64,000 bases of DNA from Sordaria brevicollis (Eukaryota > Ascomycota > Sordariomycetes > Sordariales > Sordariaceae). The position numbers and the translations under genes are program-made. Position 1 is the first letter of the stretch, and each line of letters begins with the position of its first letter. Shown here one piece after another: positions 44,701-57,900 of the stretch. The notes under the pieces were generated by a model that did no database searches, had not been told where the DNA came from, and saw only the letters and a program-made list of their open reading frames with translations. The stretch lies in assembly GCA_033439795.1 (NCBI GenBank), contig JAUTDP010000001.1, positions 3,968,001 through 4,032,000 on the forward strand. The letters run 5' to 3'.

Positions 44701-45705
44701 GCAGGGAAGAGCCAAGAGGGCTGACGAGTGACGACGTCTCGTTACCGAAGGCATGCAGTTGCAGTTTGCCATTTCTCTTGCGCAGTGGCAGCCTCATTTG
44801 GATATGACATGATCTGGGTTGGGAAATGATGAGCAGTTTGTATACTACCTTGTCGTGATTCAGAGCTGCGAAGGACCCTCACACGGTCGGATAGGCGGCT
44901 CAGTAGGGAGTTGTAGTCAAGCGAATACAAAGTTGGTGGAGGACACTAGGCAGACAAGCAAGCAAATTGGAAAGTTGAGGTTGAGGAGGCAGACGAGTTA
45001 TCCATTATCCGGTTCGGGCTATGCAGCTCTTTGGCAGAGCTGGCAAGACCGAATCAATTCTCTCGCAATTGCGAGTGATATACGAGAACGATACACGCTT
45101 CTCGGCTTCTCTCTGATCCCATGACTCCATCTCCAAGCCTCAATACAACCCTTGGTTCCCTCACCGAAAGCGAGCAAGTCGCATCCTCTTCCGCTGTAAC
45201 TCATGCAGAGTATTTTTTCGTAGCCACCCTAAAAACAAAGAACGCCGACACGCATCTTCTTCGCGTGTATGTCATGGTAAAAGAAAACATGTGTAGCATG
45301 GTGGATAGGACAAAGGAATAAAGGGAATCAAAACATGCATCTAGCCGCCTGATCTACCCGGGTACAATTGTGCTGAACAACATGATTGGTGATGGCCACA
45401 GAGTGTAGATGGTGTGCCATTGTGAGCAGTCGACAAAAAAAGTGGGAAAAAATGGTCCACATAAAGGAGGATAAGAAGATGATAAAAGAGGAAAGACAGA
45501 GAAAATAGACTGATCCTTTCCATCCGCAGAGCCGTGAGTACACATTAGCCGTACTCCATAGCCACTCTTCGTTGTAGGCGTACCTTCATAATAAGAAATA
45601 GAACGCATTGTTTGTCGTCGCAAGAGTTCAAAGACTGAACATCGTTGTTCATGATAGAACTCGTCATAAAAAAAGTCGTCTAGAGTGGCGCACCCCTTGC
45701 TTCGA
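41797..45705. other. 3.9-kb space between convergent genes, no supported gene
   Basis: Unusually wide for a convergent pair. The minus strand from about 43450 to 42905 has C/A-rich leader-like composition and ends in ATG 42904 (MAAIYHPRPTDCAISSPA), followed directly by a GTACGT, but I could not extend this into a credible spliced gene. The rest holds only short scattered frames. Confidence 0.4.
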
Positions 45706-48700
45706 TTATCGCGAAGTCCTTGGCGCATGCGTTGCTAGAAGTCCAGCATAGATGCAGTCCATCTCTCTGGGAAACCTCGTCTCAAGCGCGTCGCCCATTT
45801 GCCAACTAACCACACCGCGTTCCGAATTTGTAGCCGCTGCCTGTTTCTCGACTTTGACCTCGCCAAAAATGCGATCCTTCTCGTGCTGATAGGTCTGGTC
45901 GAGGGTGTTGCCTGAGTTCGCAACGTAAACACGGATTCCCGCAACCTCAAACTCATACTCTGACATGCTTCCTTTTCCTCTTCCGACAACGGGGACGGCA
46001 AGAGCATCATCCAGACCCTCAGTTCTGTCCCTGAGGGCTACCAGCCTGTTCAGACGACAATCAAGTATCGACATGTGCTCCCTTGCGTCTTGCCATACCC
46101 GACCCAGGACCTCCAGGACATATCGTGCATTGCGAAGACTGTCAATCAATCCCGTGAGATCCTGTGTGCGCCCCTCCGCAGAAAGCACATCCACGGCCTC
46201 GAGGACGGCAAAGCTGGTGAAAGGCGGTGACATATGGGTATTGTCAGGGCTAGGGTTCCTGCTTGCTCTGATGTGGTTTGCTACCGTACAGACCAGACCT
46301 AGCAGCTGGTTTGCATGGGTCTGGGCTATGCGTGCGTGTTCGGATCTCTGCAGAGACGAAGTCGAAAAACGCGGGTGAATGTGTCGGTGGGCCTTAACCA
46401 TGGTGAGATGGTAAATGAGGTGCATGAGGATAAGGGTTCCCTTATTTTCCCTATGCACGTTTTCGAGAGCGGCGACAGAGAAAACAAAGTCAGGAGAGAG
46501 TGAACTTCTCCAGCTTTCTAGCCGGGATAAAACTCGGTGATGGAATCTGTCCATGGTGTCCACCTCATCCTCTGAGAGGAGATGACCGGAATGCGCGAGC
46601 CGATAAGTCAACGCCATTGCCTCCCCCCAAAGAGCTACTACCTGAATCAGGTAGCCCATCATCCCTATCCTCTTCCCATTGTCGGTTGTCTGCACCCCAT
46701 GGTGCTTCTGTTCTGGCTCGGGAAGAGCAGGAAAGTTGAAATTCCTGAACGCCGAGACGGGCACAGAGACGTCCTCTTGTTCTTCAAACAAGCCAATGTC
46801 CATTGGAAGTCGGAGAAAAATGTCGGCTGGGTTTGTGACGGCCGTGCGGGTGGGGAAAAGACCATTCAGCCTCTCCAGTAAGAAACATGACCAAAAAGTC
46901 CTTCTTCTACATTCGGCAAAACCAGCTCGGGTCAACCCGTACGGGAACGTTCTTAGTCCTACATCGGGAGACTGGTCCAGTTCCAAGTTCAGCTGCAAAT
47001 AGACCGCTGCCGACACAGCGCCACTGGACATTTCGTTGGCATCGATAGGCCTCGAAATGGCCATGTAGTAGAGGGAAAGAAGGATTCTCGCCTGGACAAG
47101 CTGGAGTGACATCGTCGAGTGCTCTGTGGCATAGCGAGCAACCTGAGCGTAGTGGCTGGTTTGCTCCATCCTAGCGCTGGTCTCGCTGGACCCAGAGGTC
47201 GACAGCAGGGAACCGAGAGCAAGGATGCTATAGACGAGCATCAGATCTTCTGGGGACTTGTTTCTATGGTGAGCCTCGTTCTGTACCCAGGTTTTGAATG
47301 CCTTCTCGGGGAGAAATCGGAAGGTCGTGGCATCGGTGGAGACGAAAAAAGAGGTTATGGTGTTGTTCACGGACTCGGGATCGGAGACATACGGGTCTAT
47401 TTGCCATGCACGGCACACTGCATCCTCATGGACGCGGGGAAGTTCAGGCTGGCGGTGCCAGGACATGTTGGACCGCATCGTGTGGTCAGCCACCGGTGCC
47501 ATAGGCGGTCGGTGTCCCCCAGCAGGAGCGTAGTGGTCGTATCCTATCCGAAGCCTTTTCGATGGCACGGATGAGGCCATCTCGGGGCTTGCTGGGCGAA
47601 GAGTAGTGCGTGGTGAGACAGATTCACTCGAATGGGCGCTTGTCCTCATGTATTCGTGAGGCGGCGGTCGAATCAAGCTGGGCAAGCGGCGCGCATCATC
47701 AACTTCGGCGGGCGGAGTCGAAGGCGAAGTATTGTGTCCACCTCGGGGGCTGTAATTCAGAGGTCGAATATTAGACGGGGAACTGCTATTACACAGAACG
47801 CAAACGGTTACTGGGTGAGGGGGAATGATGACACTTACGCATTCTTGAACTTGCAAGTGCGCCCGAACTTTTCGCATTGCGCACATCGAGGGTAATCTGG
47901 ATCGCACTTGATCTTCTTCTCCCGGCAAGTGATACAAGCGATCGCCAGCCTCTTTCTCGGCTTTCCAGCCTTTGTCACTCCCCAGTGGGCATTGACTTTC
48001 TCACCGTCAATGACATCCTTGCAACGAGTTCCGTCGTCGTAGATGAAATATGTTTCGCCATCAACCTTTTCCTCTCTCACAAATCTCGGCAGAAAATGTG
48101 TTCCTGTCCAAATCTTGGGGCCCAATCCGTCCTTGCCCACGATAACCTCCGAGGCACCTGTACTGGCTGGAGTTGGTGGTTGCACAGTCGATGGCTCGCT
48201 ACGCAACCCCAAACCCTCCTCACGGGCCGGGAAACCGGTCGGAAGCTGGCTATGGGGTCGTTCCGTGGGCGATGATCTGTAGGACGAGTACTCCCGATTT
48301 CCCAGCCCATAATCCTGGCTGCCCTCGTGACGCAGAGACCATTTGTTGTTCCCAGTGCTATAACCAGACTGAGAATGAGGTCTTTGAGACTCCGAGTCCC
48401 TGACCATGGGTGAAATAGGGCCTGGGAGCGTCCGTAGAGGTGGTGGGAAGTGAGACCGTTCATCAAGTCTGGCATCCGGTGTACTGCGAGGCTGCGAAGT
48501 CAATGATGGAGGAGGGAAGTAAGATGACGAAGATGCCGAGAACGGTCTGTCCCAACTGCCAGTGGGGCCTCGGGGATGGTCAAGCGGGGATGTAGACGTT
48601 GTGTAGAATCCTGGGCGGTCCGAGAAAGTCGGCGAATGTAATGGGCGAAGCTGCGTTGTGGACGGGCCAAAAAGACTACTCAATGAAGGCAATTGCTGTC

Positions 48701-48953
48701 GTCCAGTGTTCTGGCTGTTGCCGACATCTCTTCGGGGGTGTGCCTCGTCGGAACCGGTAGTGGAGGGCATATCGCCTGTCCTAGGTACGGGGTCATAGTG
48801 GGACATGGGCGGGGAGATGGGAACACTGGGGTTCCGGGACTGCTCTTGGAGTTTCCTGAAGTTAAAGGAGGATAGATCTGAATTAGGCAATTCGGGAGGA
48901 GTGGTAGGAATGTATAACCGGTAACGAGTGTCGAGGCCAGAGGTAATCCCCAT
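45706..48953 (-). CDS. Zn2Cys6 transcription factor with fungal-specific TF domain
   Basis: Exon 1 48953-47839; intron from 47838 (GTAAGT donor). Two in-frame acceptors fit: ending at 47786 (TGTAATAG; 1064 residues) or at 47750 (AATTACAG; 1052 residues). Exon 2 runs to 45706. Residues 1-275 are Ser/Pro-rich. Then come GPKIWTGTHFLPRFVREEKV, TYFIYDDGTRCKDVIDGEKV, NAHWGVTKAGKPRKR and the zinc cluster with Cys at 340, 343, 350, 357, 360 and 367 (CX2CX6CX6CX2CX6C, perfect). After a disordered linker the fungal-specific regulatory domain follows (TFRFLPEKAFKTWVQ, LMLVYSILALGSLLSTSGSS, QARILLSLYYMAISRPIDA, GFAECRRRTFWSCFLLERLN). It is a nuclear DNA-binding regulator; its targets cannot be told. The gene has about 14 kb without genes upstream, as is common for developmental regulators. 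I do not assign a named orthologue. Confidence 0.92.
47750..47838 (-). other. Intron with two in-frame 3' acceptors in the Zn2Cys6 gene
   Basis: The donor GTAAGT (first base 47838) follows FKNA just after the last zinc-cluster cysteine. Acceptors ending at 47786 and at 47750 differ by 36 nt and both keep the frame, adding or omitting 12 residues (SSPSNIRPLNYS). The shorter form joins FKNA to PRGGHN, which I think matches relatives, but this is from memory. Confidence 0.55.
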
Positions 48954-51900
48954 TGAGAAAGATGTTGGTTTTGGGTTGATAGGTCAGTGTCCTTGTTGTC
49001 GTAACCTGTCGAGAAGCAAGTGACTAGAGGCAGCCAGGTGAACCAGCGAATCCGTCCTGATTTCTAATGGTAACAAACCATACAGTCTGCCGAAGCACAC
49101 AAAGAGTTGAAGAAGGCAGCTGGCAGCTAGCTGTTGGCCGAGCAAAGGCGCATAGGCGGCACAGTTCACTCACAAAGCCCTTGTATATGAGCACATGGAG
49201 AGAATGACCAAGTCGAGCGCTTAACTCTGGATGAGCATAGAGGTGAGCACGTGGGGTCGTGGACGACAGTGTCGGTTGTGAGGACGAGGATCGGGACTAG
49301 CGAAGGATTGGATCGAGGTGTTAACAGTTGCAAGATTCTTGGGGAGAGAGGTATTGCTAAAGTTGATGTTTGGTGGTGAAGGAGAGAAAAGAAGGACGGA
49401 GATGGAAGTGGGAAGCCGAATGAGAAGCCGGGAAGAGCACTTGTGGCTGAGAAGGCTGTAAGTGGAAAAGGTTCGGATCTTGTATGGGGGTCCCGTGCAT
49501 CTCCCGGCTAGAGCCTAGAAGTCTTGGTCGGCCCCAATCTGGTGAAGCAAGCCGCCGTGGGATCCACAGACAAGGCAGGCTAGGAAGGGGACCACAAGAC
49601 AGGGCTAAAACTGCTAGTGCTTTGTAGGGCCCACGGAGGGGTGCCTGCTGGGTATGCTGGGGTAGTGGAACCTGCAAGTGAGTCCAGGAAACCGAGTAAC
49701 GGGAAGGGGCACCGACGGGGGCCGCAGTGAATGGTCTGCTGCTTCGCTGCAAGACCTACCTGGCCCCGAGGTTGGCGGGCAACTTCTACTGTGCTTAAAC
49801 GTCCACAAGTGCCTTGAGTTGTGCTGATTTTCGCGGCCTCTGTCGTCCTGTATTCCAACGTGAAAGCTTATTCGACGGAGAACGACTACTTGGAGCTCGT
49901 GCCCGATGGGTTCCGGCACAGCAGCGGCGTGGCGTCTTGTACGTCTTTGCATGCAGAAAACATGAGGAATATACAGAGCAGGAAGCATATAGATGATACC
50001 TGAAGTATGGCAGTCAACATACAGATAGGTATGTATTCGGGAGTCGATTTTTCAGTCTTTTTCCTAGCCCGAGAAGGAGCTGGAAAGGGGAAATGAGTGA
50101 ATCCGTGAAATCGTCCGATATGACCAGAAACGGAGGCTTGGGACTTTGTCAAACCAAGGGAACAAGGAGAAGAAACCAGCAAGTTCCTGGTATCGACTTT
50201 GGCGACCCTAACTTTGCAATCCATCTGCCTATTCCTCATTGAACTGCTAGCCGCATGGAATTATGCCGTAGCTTGCAGAGAAAGAGGGGCGTGGGACAAG
50301 CATGTAAGGGGGTGTGTCGGGGCAGACGACGGGAGTTGCACGGACTGGAGTTCCCAGCAGTGGGTACCAGAATGTTTGTGCACAGCGGAGGGAGATGTGA
50401 TGCCATGACGGGCTACCACGAGGCAAAAGAGGGTTCGGGAAGATAAGGGGATGTTTAGTGGTTGATGTTCGTTAACGGATGGTGGGAGGCTTTGGCTTGG
50501 GGGATCCGGGATGACAGGGGACGGGGATTGGGACCGGGTCTGCCAGAATCAAACAGGGGACAGAGCTCCAGGATCAGGGGCACGCTACTGTGCAAGATGC
50601 AAGTCCAATGCCCAGCCGCCAAGGACAATGGAAAGTGGTTGAGAAGACTTTTTTCTCTCTGCTTGTGAGGTGACGACGGAGGATTGGAAGAGGAACTGAA
50701 GCCGGGGCTGGATTGGGCGAGAGCTTTGGGATGGAACCACTTCCCTTTGGCAAATACCGTACCGTGACACTAATCGCGGGATGACCGATTCATCTGTTCA
50801 AGATGATCTATCTCGTCTCGAGTAGAAGGGCGCCCGCGTGGGTGAGGAAGGTCGTGTGTGGGTGAGCGGGAGCAACGGGCCTTGCAACGACCCTGATGAC
50901 TTTTGTATCAATACCTGCCTGTCCTGTCTGCCCTGCGCGCGTACCGTACAGCGTAGCAGTGTGTTCTGGCTCGTAGGTACCTCTACCATCCACCCTTCTG
51001 TGTTCGGCGGGGATGATACCCTGGACCAGAAGACAAGATACCGGGGAGGGCAGGTAGGGTAGGAAAACAAAAAGCGCCTGCAGCTGGAGCCAAATGGCGA
51101 GTGATCATGGTAATGGCCGCTTGTCTGCCCCGGCCCTCGTCGCATCAGTCTGCCACCCTGCAGTTGGTGGAGTGGCTCCCACACACACACCACAGCCAGC
51201 TCCAACAGAACGGCACTTGCAGCCTTTGTGTGCTTTGACGAGATAGTGTTGCGGTACGCAGTATAGAGGTATGTACGCAGTTCGAGGTAACCGTCAGCGC
51301 AGGGAAGAACACTTGATCTCGGCATCGTGGTTCCGCACTGTTTCGAGACGGGTTAGAATAGTGTACATTATATGCCTTGCCACGGAAATCTGAAGAAGCA
51401 TGAAAGATTACCGTCCTACGACTGCCTCAAACACGCCACGCAGCGGCAGCGTGGCTCGGCGAACAGTTGAATCAAAGGACGGATAAGATCGTGGTGTGGA
51501 CAGGCGCAAGGGATGGACAATGTCTTGGGCATGTCGGGAGATGGGTACATACCTGCATAGTTTTTGACGAGGAAGCTGGAGAAAAAGAGACCCATGGGCA
51601 AGCATGAACTCCAAACGGGGCCACATAGCGTAGGGGGGTGAAGCCGTTTCTACCGATCAAGAAGGGCACCGTTGGTGGTTGAGTGCGGCGGCCAAGTATC
51701 TCCAAGCATTACCGCCCGGTACTTAAGTATGTAGTCCCACCCACCACAGCGGTCATTGCTGTAACTACCTCTAGGTTTGCTTTCCCTGAACGTACCGCGT
51801 AAGCAGGTCGGCAGCACATCGATTGGCAGCCAGTGGTTTGGCTTCTTTCGAGATGAACCGGTTTCAACCACTTTTCCTGATCCGTGCCGCCGGTGAATTC

Positions 51901-54900
51901 TACTGCTGGAGTTGGCGTAATCCCCGACTCTACCATACCGACTTCGCAATTGTCCACACGCGAAGCAGACTGGAGCGGAGCCGAAACGGGATTTGGCTCG
52001 CGGTTCCCTTGACGAGCTGACACTAAGTCGGCCGGCGCGATTATACCTTTTGCTTAGTGCCAATGACTGTTCAAAGGCCCCGTCACAGCGGATAGCTTCG
52101 TACGATGATGGATTCCGCCAAGAACCAGCTTCCCTCCGTTTTGGAGTGTGTCTTGTCTCTGACTGGAATAGCCGGTGGCGTCTTTTTCTTCCATTTTTCC
52201 CTGGCCTTTCCCTGGCCGGCATGTCTCTGATGCCGTGCTGTCACTAGCGAGATGAGACAAGATCATGCCGCAGCACAGTCGACATCCGACGACGCTCTCT
52301 GGCTCTTTGTTGCTCGCCAGTCTCGTCCAGTGTGGTCCAGCCGACGATGGCTGATCGGCTCGCTGCCATCTTGTCCCGAAATACGATGATCATGACGCTG
52401 GTGATGCCGATAATGGTGCAGCATGCACAGTGTTGAAGACGGTCAGTGTGGCAGCCTGCCGCCTGAGGGAGGTGCTCATTTCAATGGAAGCCTGCTGCTG
52501 TTGAGCCTGGCTGGGTCATTGCAACGAGAGGTTGGCTCGGTTGGAGGAATCCACGAATCCATGGAGAAAAAAGGCTGTTTTTTTCGAAGAGGTTGTTGCC
52601 GGGAGAAAAGACGTGTCCCCGGCTGTTCCCCCGAAGAAAGAGGGGAAGTGGAAGCTTTGGCGGGGCTCAAATCAGACGCGCTAACAGCTTCCCTTGCTAG
52701 CTTATACCGCCGACGCCAGGTACACTAACTTGATTAGCTGTAGCCTGGGACGGGGTCTGTTAGCGCATTGTTAACAGATCCACTGCAAAAAGTGCCCGAG
52801 TCCGACCCTTCCAGTTCCATTCCGTGCCCACCTCCTGGTACAGATCCCCTCGAAAGGGAAGGCGAAGCTCATGAAGCTCTCACCGAGATCACCTTCCTCA
52901 CTTAGCGCGTTGTAAGCAAGCAGGTGAAAGGTATAATGGAGACGACATCTGTTGAGAGTTCGTAGTATCATCCACGGAATGAGTAACATTGATGCCAGTT
53001 AAGATACATTCAGCGGCTGCTTGCTGCAGGTGTTCATTTCTCTGAGCTGCAAGGCCAAAGTTCCTTCCATCATTCATTCCCTCGAGGTCAACGTCAGCTT
53101 CCTTCCTTCCTCAGACAGGAGAGCAAGGAGGCCAGCACTTGCCGTTACATTCAAATCATTTCCGTCTGTGGTAGAATGGAAGTGGAGGCTCTGGAATACC
53201 GGAGGTTCCGTCTCATTCTAATTTTTTCTTCTGTTTTTCTCTTTTTCTCTACATCTTGTGCAGTACTGTACAGTCTCAAGACAGCGCGGTAACCTTCGAT
53301 TCTTTACACACGGAGACACCCATCCAGGCGATCTCAACTTCAAAAGGACTGCGCCACAGAGACACATCTTTCCAGAAAGTTACCATGCCCCATCAACGCA
53401 TACAAGGACGGCCGGCCATGTCTTTGCTAATGTTAACATATTCAACAGTGACAATGCTGGACGAGAATACCTTGCAGCTACCTATACCCAAGCGGCCAAT
53501 ATCTCGGCAAGACTTGCTCTCTACGCCAGTTAAGCTCTCCTCCCCGGCCCGGCACCCATCTGCCTCTCAGATCATCAGATCCTACCTCCCGGCGGCGGAC
53601 ATGTTCCCGCTGTCACCAACAGAGTGCCAGCATATGTACGCGACACCACAATAGTCTCCCGGACCCCGCGCGTCTGTTGCCATCGTCTACGGGGCTACCC
53701 ACATAATATTGCCGTGGTACGCTGTACAAATGGACGGAATACGCAGATGCCCTGTCCTCCCCTAGATCCCCGAACCTGTTCTCCCTGTCCCAGCCGCTTC
53801 CTCGAACGGTGTGCGGGTCACGATGTGACGGCAGGATAATAACCTTGCAGTGAGCATGGATATCCAAAGGAACTAATAAAGAGGAATGGGCTCGGCATTG
53901 GACCTTCTCATTAGCATCCCAATCTCCTGGGATCTGTGCAAGGCCGGAAAGCCTGGATACTCGCACAACACAGAACACACATTGCCTTGCCTTTGCCTTG
54001 TGCGTGTACAACCCTCACAGGCTGAGGACAGGCGGACGACAGGCTTCAATAAGCAGGCAGGGGGCAATGACTGCCGTCACCCGTGCTGGCACACACACAA
54101 GCTGTCTGGGACCCGAAGACATCACTCCACCAGACACCATATACGACACCATGTCCGTGGTTGAGATCGAAGCCGGCGAGAACATGTGCCTCAATCCCGC
54201 AGCGCCTCTACGGCATACACACATGCCATCTCGTTTTCGGCTCTGTATGATTCTCAGCTTGCTCAGTCGGGCAAGCCACTCGTTGTCATTGCTATGTCGA
54301 GTCTGAAGTCGTCGCCAATAATTGTTTCAGTGGTGATTATAGTCGTCCTGCCAGCAAACACCAGGGCCCTTCCGATCTGTTAGAACTGTGGGGATTACAT
54401 GACCTTGTGCCCGTCGGCCATGTAACCCGATCAGACGCTCAAGGCCGCCCGTTGATATCCGACCTTGCGGTTCGCCGGTTCTTGGTGGATCAACCCATGG
54501 GGGTAAAAGAAAGGCGGCAAAAACTGTGTTCCATCTCGCATCCGCAACAGCCTGGAACAGCAATGTTTCCGAGACATCCAAGCTTCAAGAAGACGAACTC
54601 AAAGACACCGCAGGGCAATAGCTTGGAACATGCTTCATACGAGGCCGGTTTTTGGACAACAAACGAAGACCCATTATCCATTATCCATCATCGACAACAT
54701 ATGATGGAAGACTGATCCTGCAAGCCTGCCTACGGCACAACCAGCCATTCAATTGTTGTATTAACTGCTGCTTCTTTTTCTTCTCCATCTTTTCCATCTC
54801 CCCGAAAAAAGCAAGTATTGTGGCTGGCCATGTTACAAGGGGCTTGCCCCCTACCAATCTGCCATTTACCATTCAGTTGCCTACAATTCGGAGATCTTGT

Positions 54901-57900
54901 GTACCACCCATCTTTCCTTGTTTTCTTCTTCTTGCGCCGTGGCTTGCCGTACCATGGTCGGGTCTTGCTGTTTGAATTCTCCGGTTGGAGCATTCCCAAA
55001 GCCGCCGCCGCCGCCTGCTCTGTTTAAAGCTTGGCATCACTCCGTTAGCGCAAGCGCGGGGAGGAGGTAAAGCCACACGAGAACCTCGAAAGCTTCCATC
55101 AACACCACAAGTGGTTTTTGCTGGTTTCCTGTAAGTCATCCTTGTGTCTGATTCGTGCGGCACATCAACTCGAATCCCTTTCTAGAGCGCCGCCGCAAGC
55201 CAGCGTTCGTTACAGCAGTACCGAGATGCGGTAGGAGTTGGTTGAGGAAGAAGGATTGGCGGACGCAGTAGGCAAAAGAACAGGCGGGAAAGTTAAGCGC
55301 CATTGATGATCCTTCCGTCTTCTCCTGCCAGTCTAATTCTCGCCGGATTGAGAGATCTTGATCGTTGCACGCAGCAATAACTGCATGATATTGACCAGCA
55401 CAACATCGGAAGGATACGCAGCACGCAGTCAGCCGGTGATGTGCTCTTCCCGGAAATTGTTCTACAATACTCATTTTCCGGGGAAGCTGCCAGGGAGTGA
55501 ACCCATCAAAACGCGCAAGATGTTCGTCCGATCGGATTCTATCGATCAACGGCGCCGCCTCCGCCGCTGCTGCCGGAACCGGGTTCCAGTCGCTTAGCGT
55601 AGTACCGTGTTGTCACTAGCTCCTCCGGCGGAGTTGCGTAGGGCAACAACATCTGCCGGGCGGAGTCTGTAGAACACTTGCGGGTTCGTGTTGATCTCTG
55701 ATCATCAGAAGCTTGGACTCTATCGGATCTTATAAGCTTGGATGGGGCAGAAATGGCGGAGAAAGCATGCTTGTGTTATCCGAACTTTCCACGGCAGTGA
55801 GTTTGTACTGGAAATTGTAGGTCTAGGTATCCCGGAAGGACTTGATTCTCCCAGGTTCAGCAACCCCGCGGTACCAATCAACAATGCAAGGTACCATCTT
55901 GTGTTTGAATCGTTGAGTCACCACCCTTTATTACCAGGAAAGAAGAAAAAAAGAGTGTGAAAGGCTCTGTGTTCTACAACAGCGAAAACTCCTCAAAATT
56001 AACCCGAACACTCCTCGCTTTCCGCAAGGACTTCTCTCACACAGACCCTCGAAGGGCCGAGTCCTGCATGAAACTATAGTTTGACGTTGGAATAGGTAGA
56101 GAAATGCCGAGCCGAACCGTCAACGCACTGTTCTCCAAGAAATCTTTTTGACATTCCAAGACCGCACTAACGAGTTTTATGTAGCATCCCAGCTTTCCTC
56201 ACACCAGATTACAGTACCGAGTCCGAGCCAACCTTCAAAAGTGCCGGGCTTTTAAGTGCGAGGAACGTGTGAAAACGTCTGAGAAACACCTGAAAATGTG
56301 ATGAAAGGGGCTTCGTCTGCCGCGGGTTATCACGTAATAGTTTTCTTGGGAAATGTGTGTTTTGGCGCTTAGCTGTTTAGTATACGAGCCACACCATCTA
56401 CCGTTTCCACACCACACACGCTTGAAGATGCCAATAGTGTGAGGATTGATCGTGGACACTCCGTAATTTCCGGATAACTACCATCTACTAGAGAGTATCA
56501 GACGAAACCTAGGATGCCCATGTGTCGGACAGGAGCATGTGATTGTGGGATTGACTCGAATCTCTCGTGAATCTTTCTTCAGGTATGGTGCGGACCATTT
56601 GGCTTCCTACGCCAGGGGCAGCCTTTGGCGTCCGCTACAGTATCATTGCTTCTTCGAACCGACGACATGGTGGTATAGAAATTTTCTACGTATACCGCCT
56701 TTGGTGTCATTAGATCAGACGACTTTTTTTTTATTTTTTATTTTTTATTTCTTTTACCAGAGGAGCAGTACTGATTGCAGTTTATTTATTTTTTCGCGCA
56801 TGGAACATTCTAGAGGAAGAGGTTTTCAGTTATGAATCATGAAGTTGTACTATGGCCCGCTCTCTTCAACAGCAGTTAAGCCGGGCGGTTTTACTTTGAT
56901 GGTTACTATGATAACTTTATGGTTATAGCTCTGAAGGGGAGTGTATAGGTGCCGCACTGGAAGGCTTTGACTTATGCTTGGAAGGCGAGCTCCTGTACTT
57001 TGCGCCCCTTCTTTAACACGTGATGTTCATGTGCACTCGTAGACAAGAGACCATTACCTCTATGTTACTTCCGGTATGTCTTTTCCTTCGGTACAAGGCA
57101 AGCAAATGGCAAGTGTGTGGACCTCTATATTTCGATCACTCACTCACCCGCCTCGACAGACTGGTTAACTAGAGGCTGGTTCGAACTAGGGTATGCGAGG
57201 TGACTACTCTTCTTTATCTTCTCGTATGGGCTAGAAGAAGAAGGCATTTGATCTCTTTAACCCCACATTGCTGTGCCGCTCATGGGCAGGGAGAGAGGTT
57301 GAGGTTGCTTGTATGCAATAGAGTTAGCAAACATTCAACACGGGCACCGGGATAGTGGGGAGGCTGGGTGCTGAACAAGGCCTCGTGAAGATTGATAAGC
57401 AGTGTTGTTTGTTGCAAATTCTGTCTGGCATGATATTGCAAACTCATCCTAGAGAGTCAAGTCAAGCAATGTCATTAGAGCTTACTCTAAGAAAGCATAA
57501 CTTACCTCGAGGCATAATATGCCCAGCAGAGGTGATGTTGGTCATAGTGGTGTTGTAAGTCTGACAGAAAGAGCCTACCCGTAGACACTGCATAGCGACA
57601 CAACTATGCAAACCAAATAAGCACGATCCCGCAACCTTTTCAAAGACGCAAGCATTCCAGTCCTCAGCCGGTCTTCTCAATATCTTCCCAGTCGTCGAGT
57701 TCCATCATGTCGTGCGACATGACCACTTCGGAACTTTCTTCGAGACATGCCGATGTTGGGTAACACTCCTTTCAACCCTTTGGAGTTTTGTACTGTACCT
57801 ATAGCACTGTGTGCCAAGTCTTTTGTACACGTAAAAGCTGTGGTATTCTGGGCATGGTGAACCGATACAATATGGGCGTCGTGGTACGTACCTGGCTTTT

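Noticed and set aside
57150..57205. B-box-like GGTTCGAACTA with a short flanking CCTCG/CGAGG pairing
   Set aside because: Only about 50 bp between the pairing ends, too short for a tRNA, with no anticodon arm.
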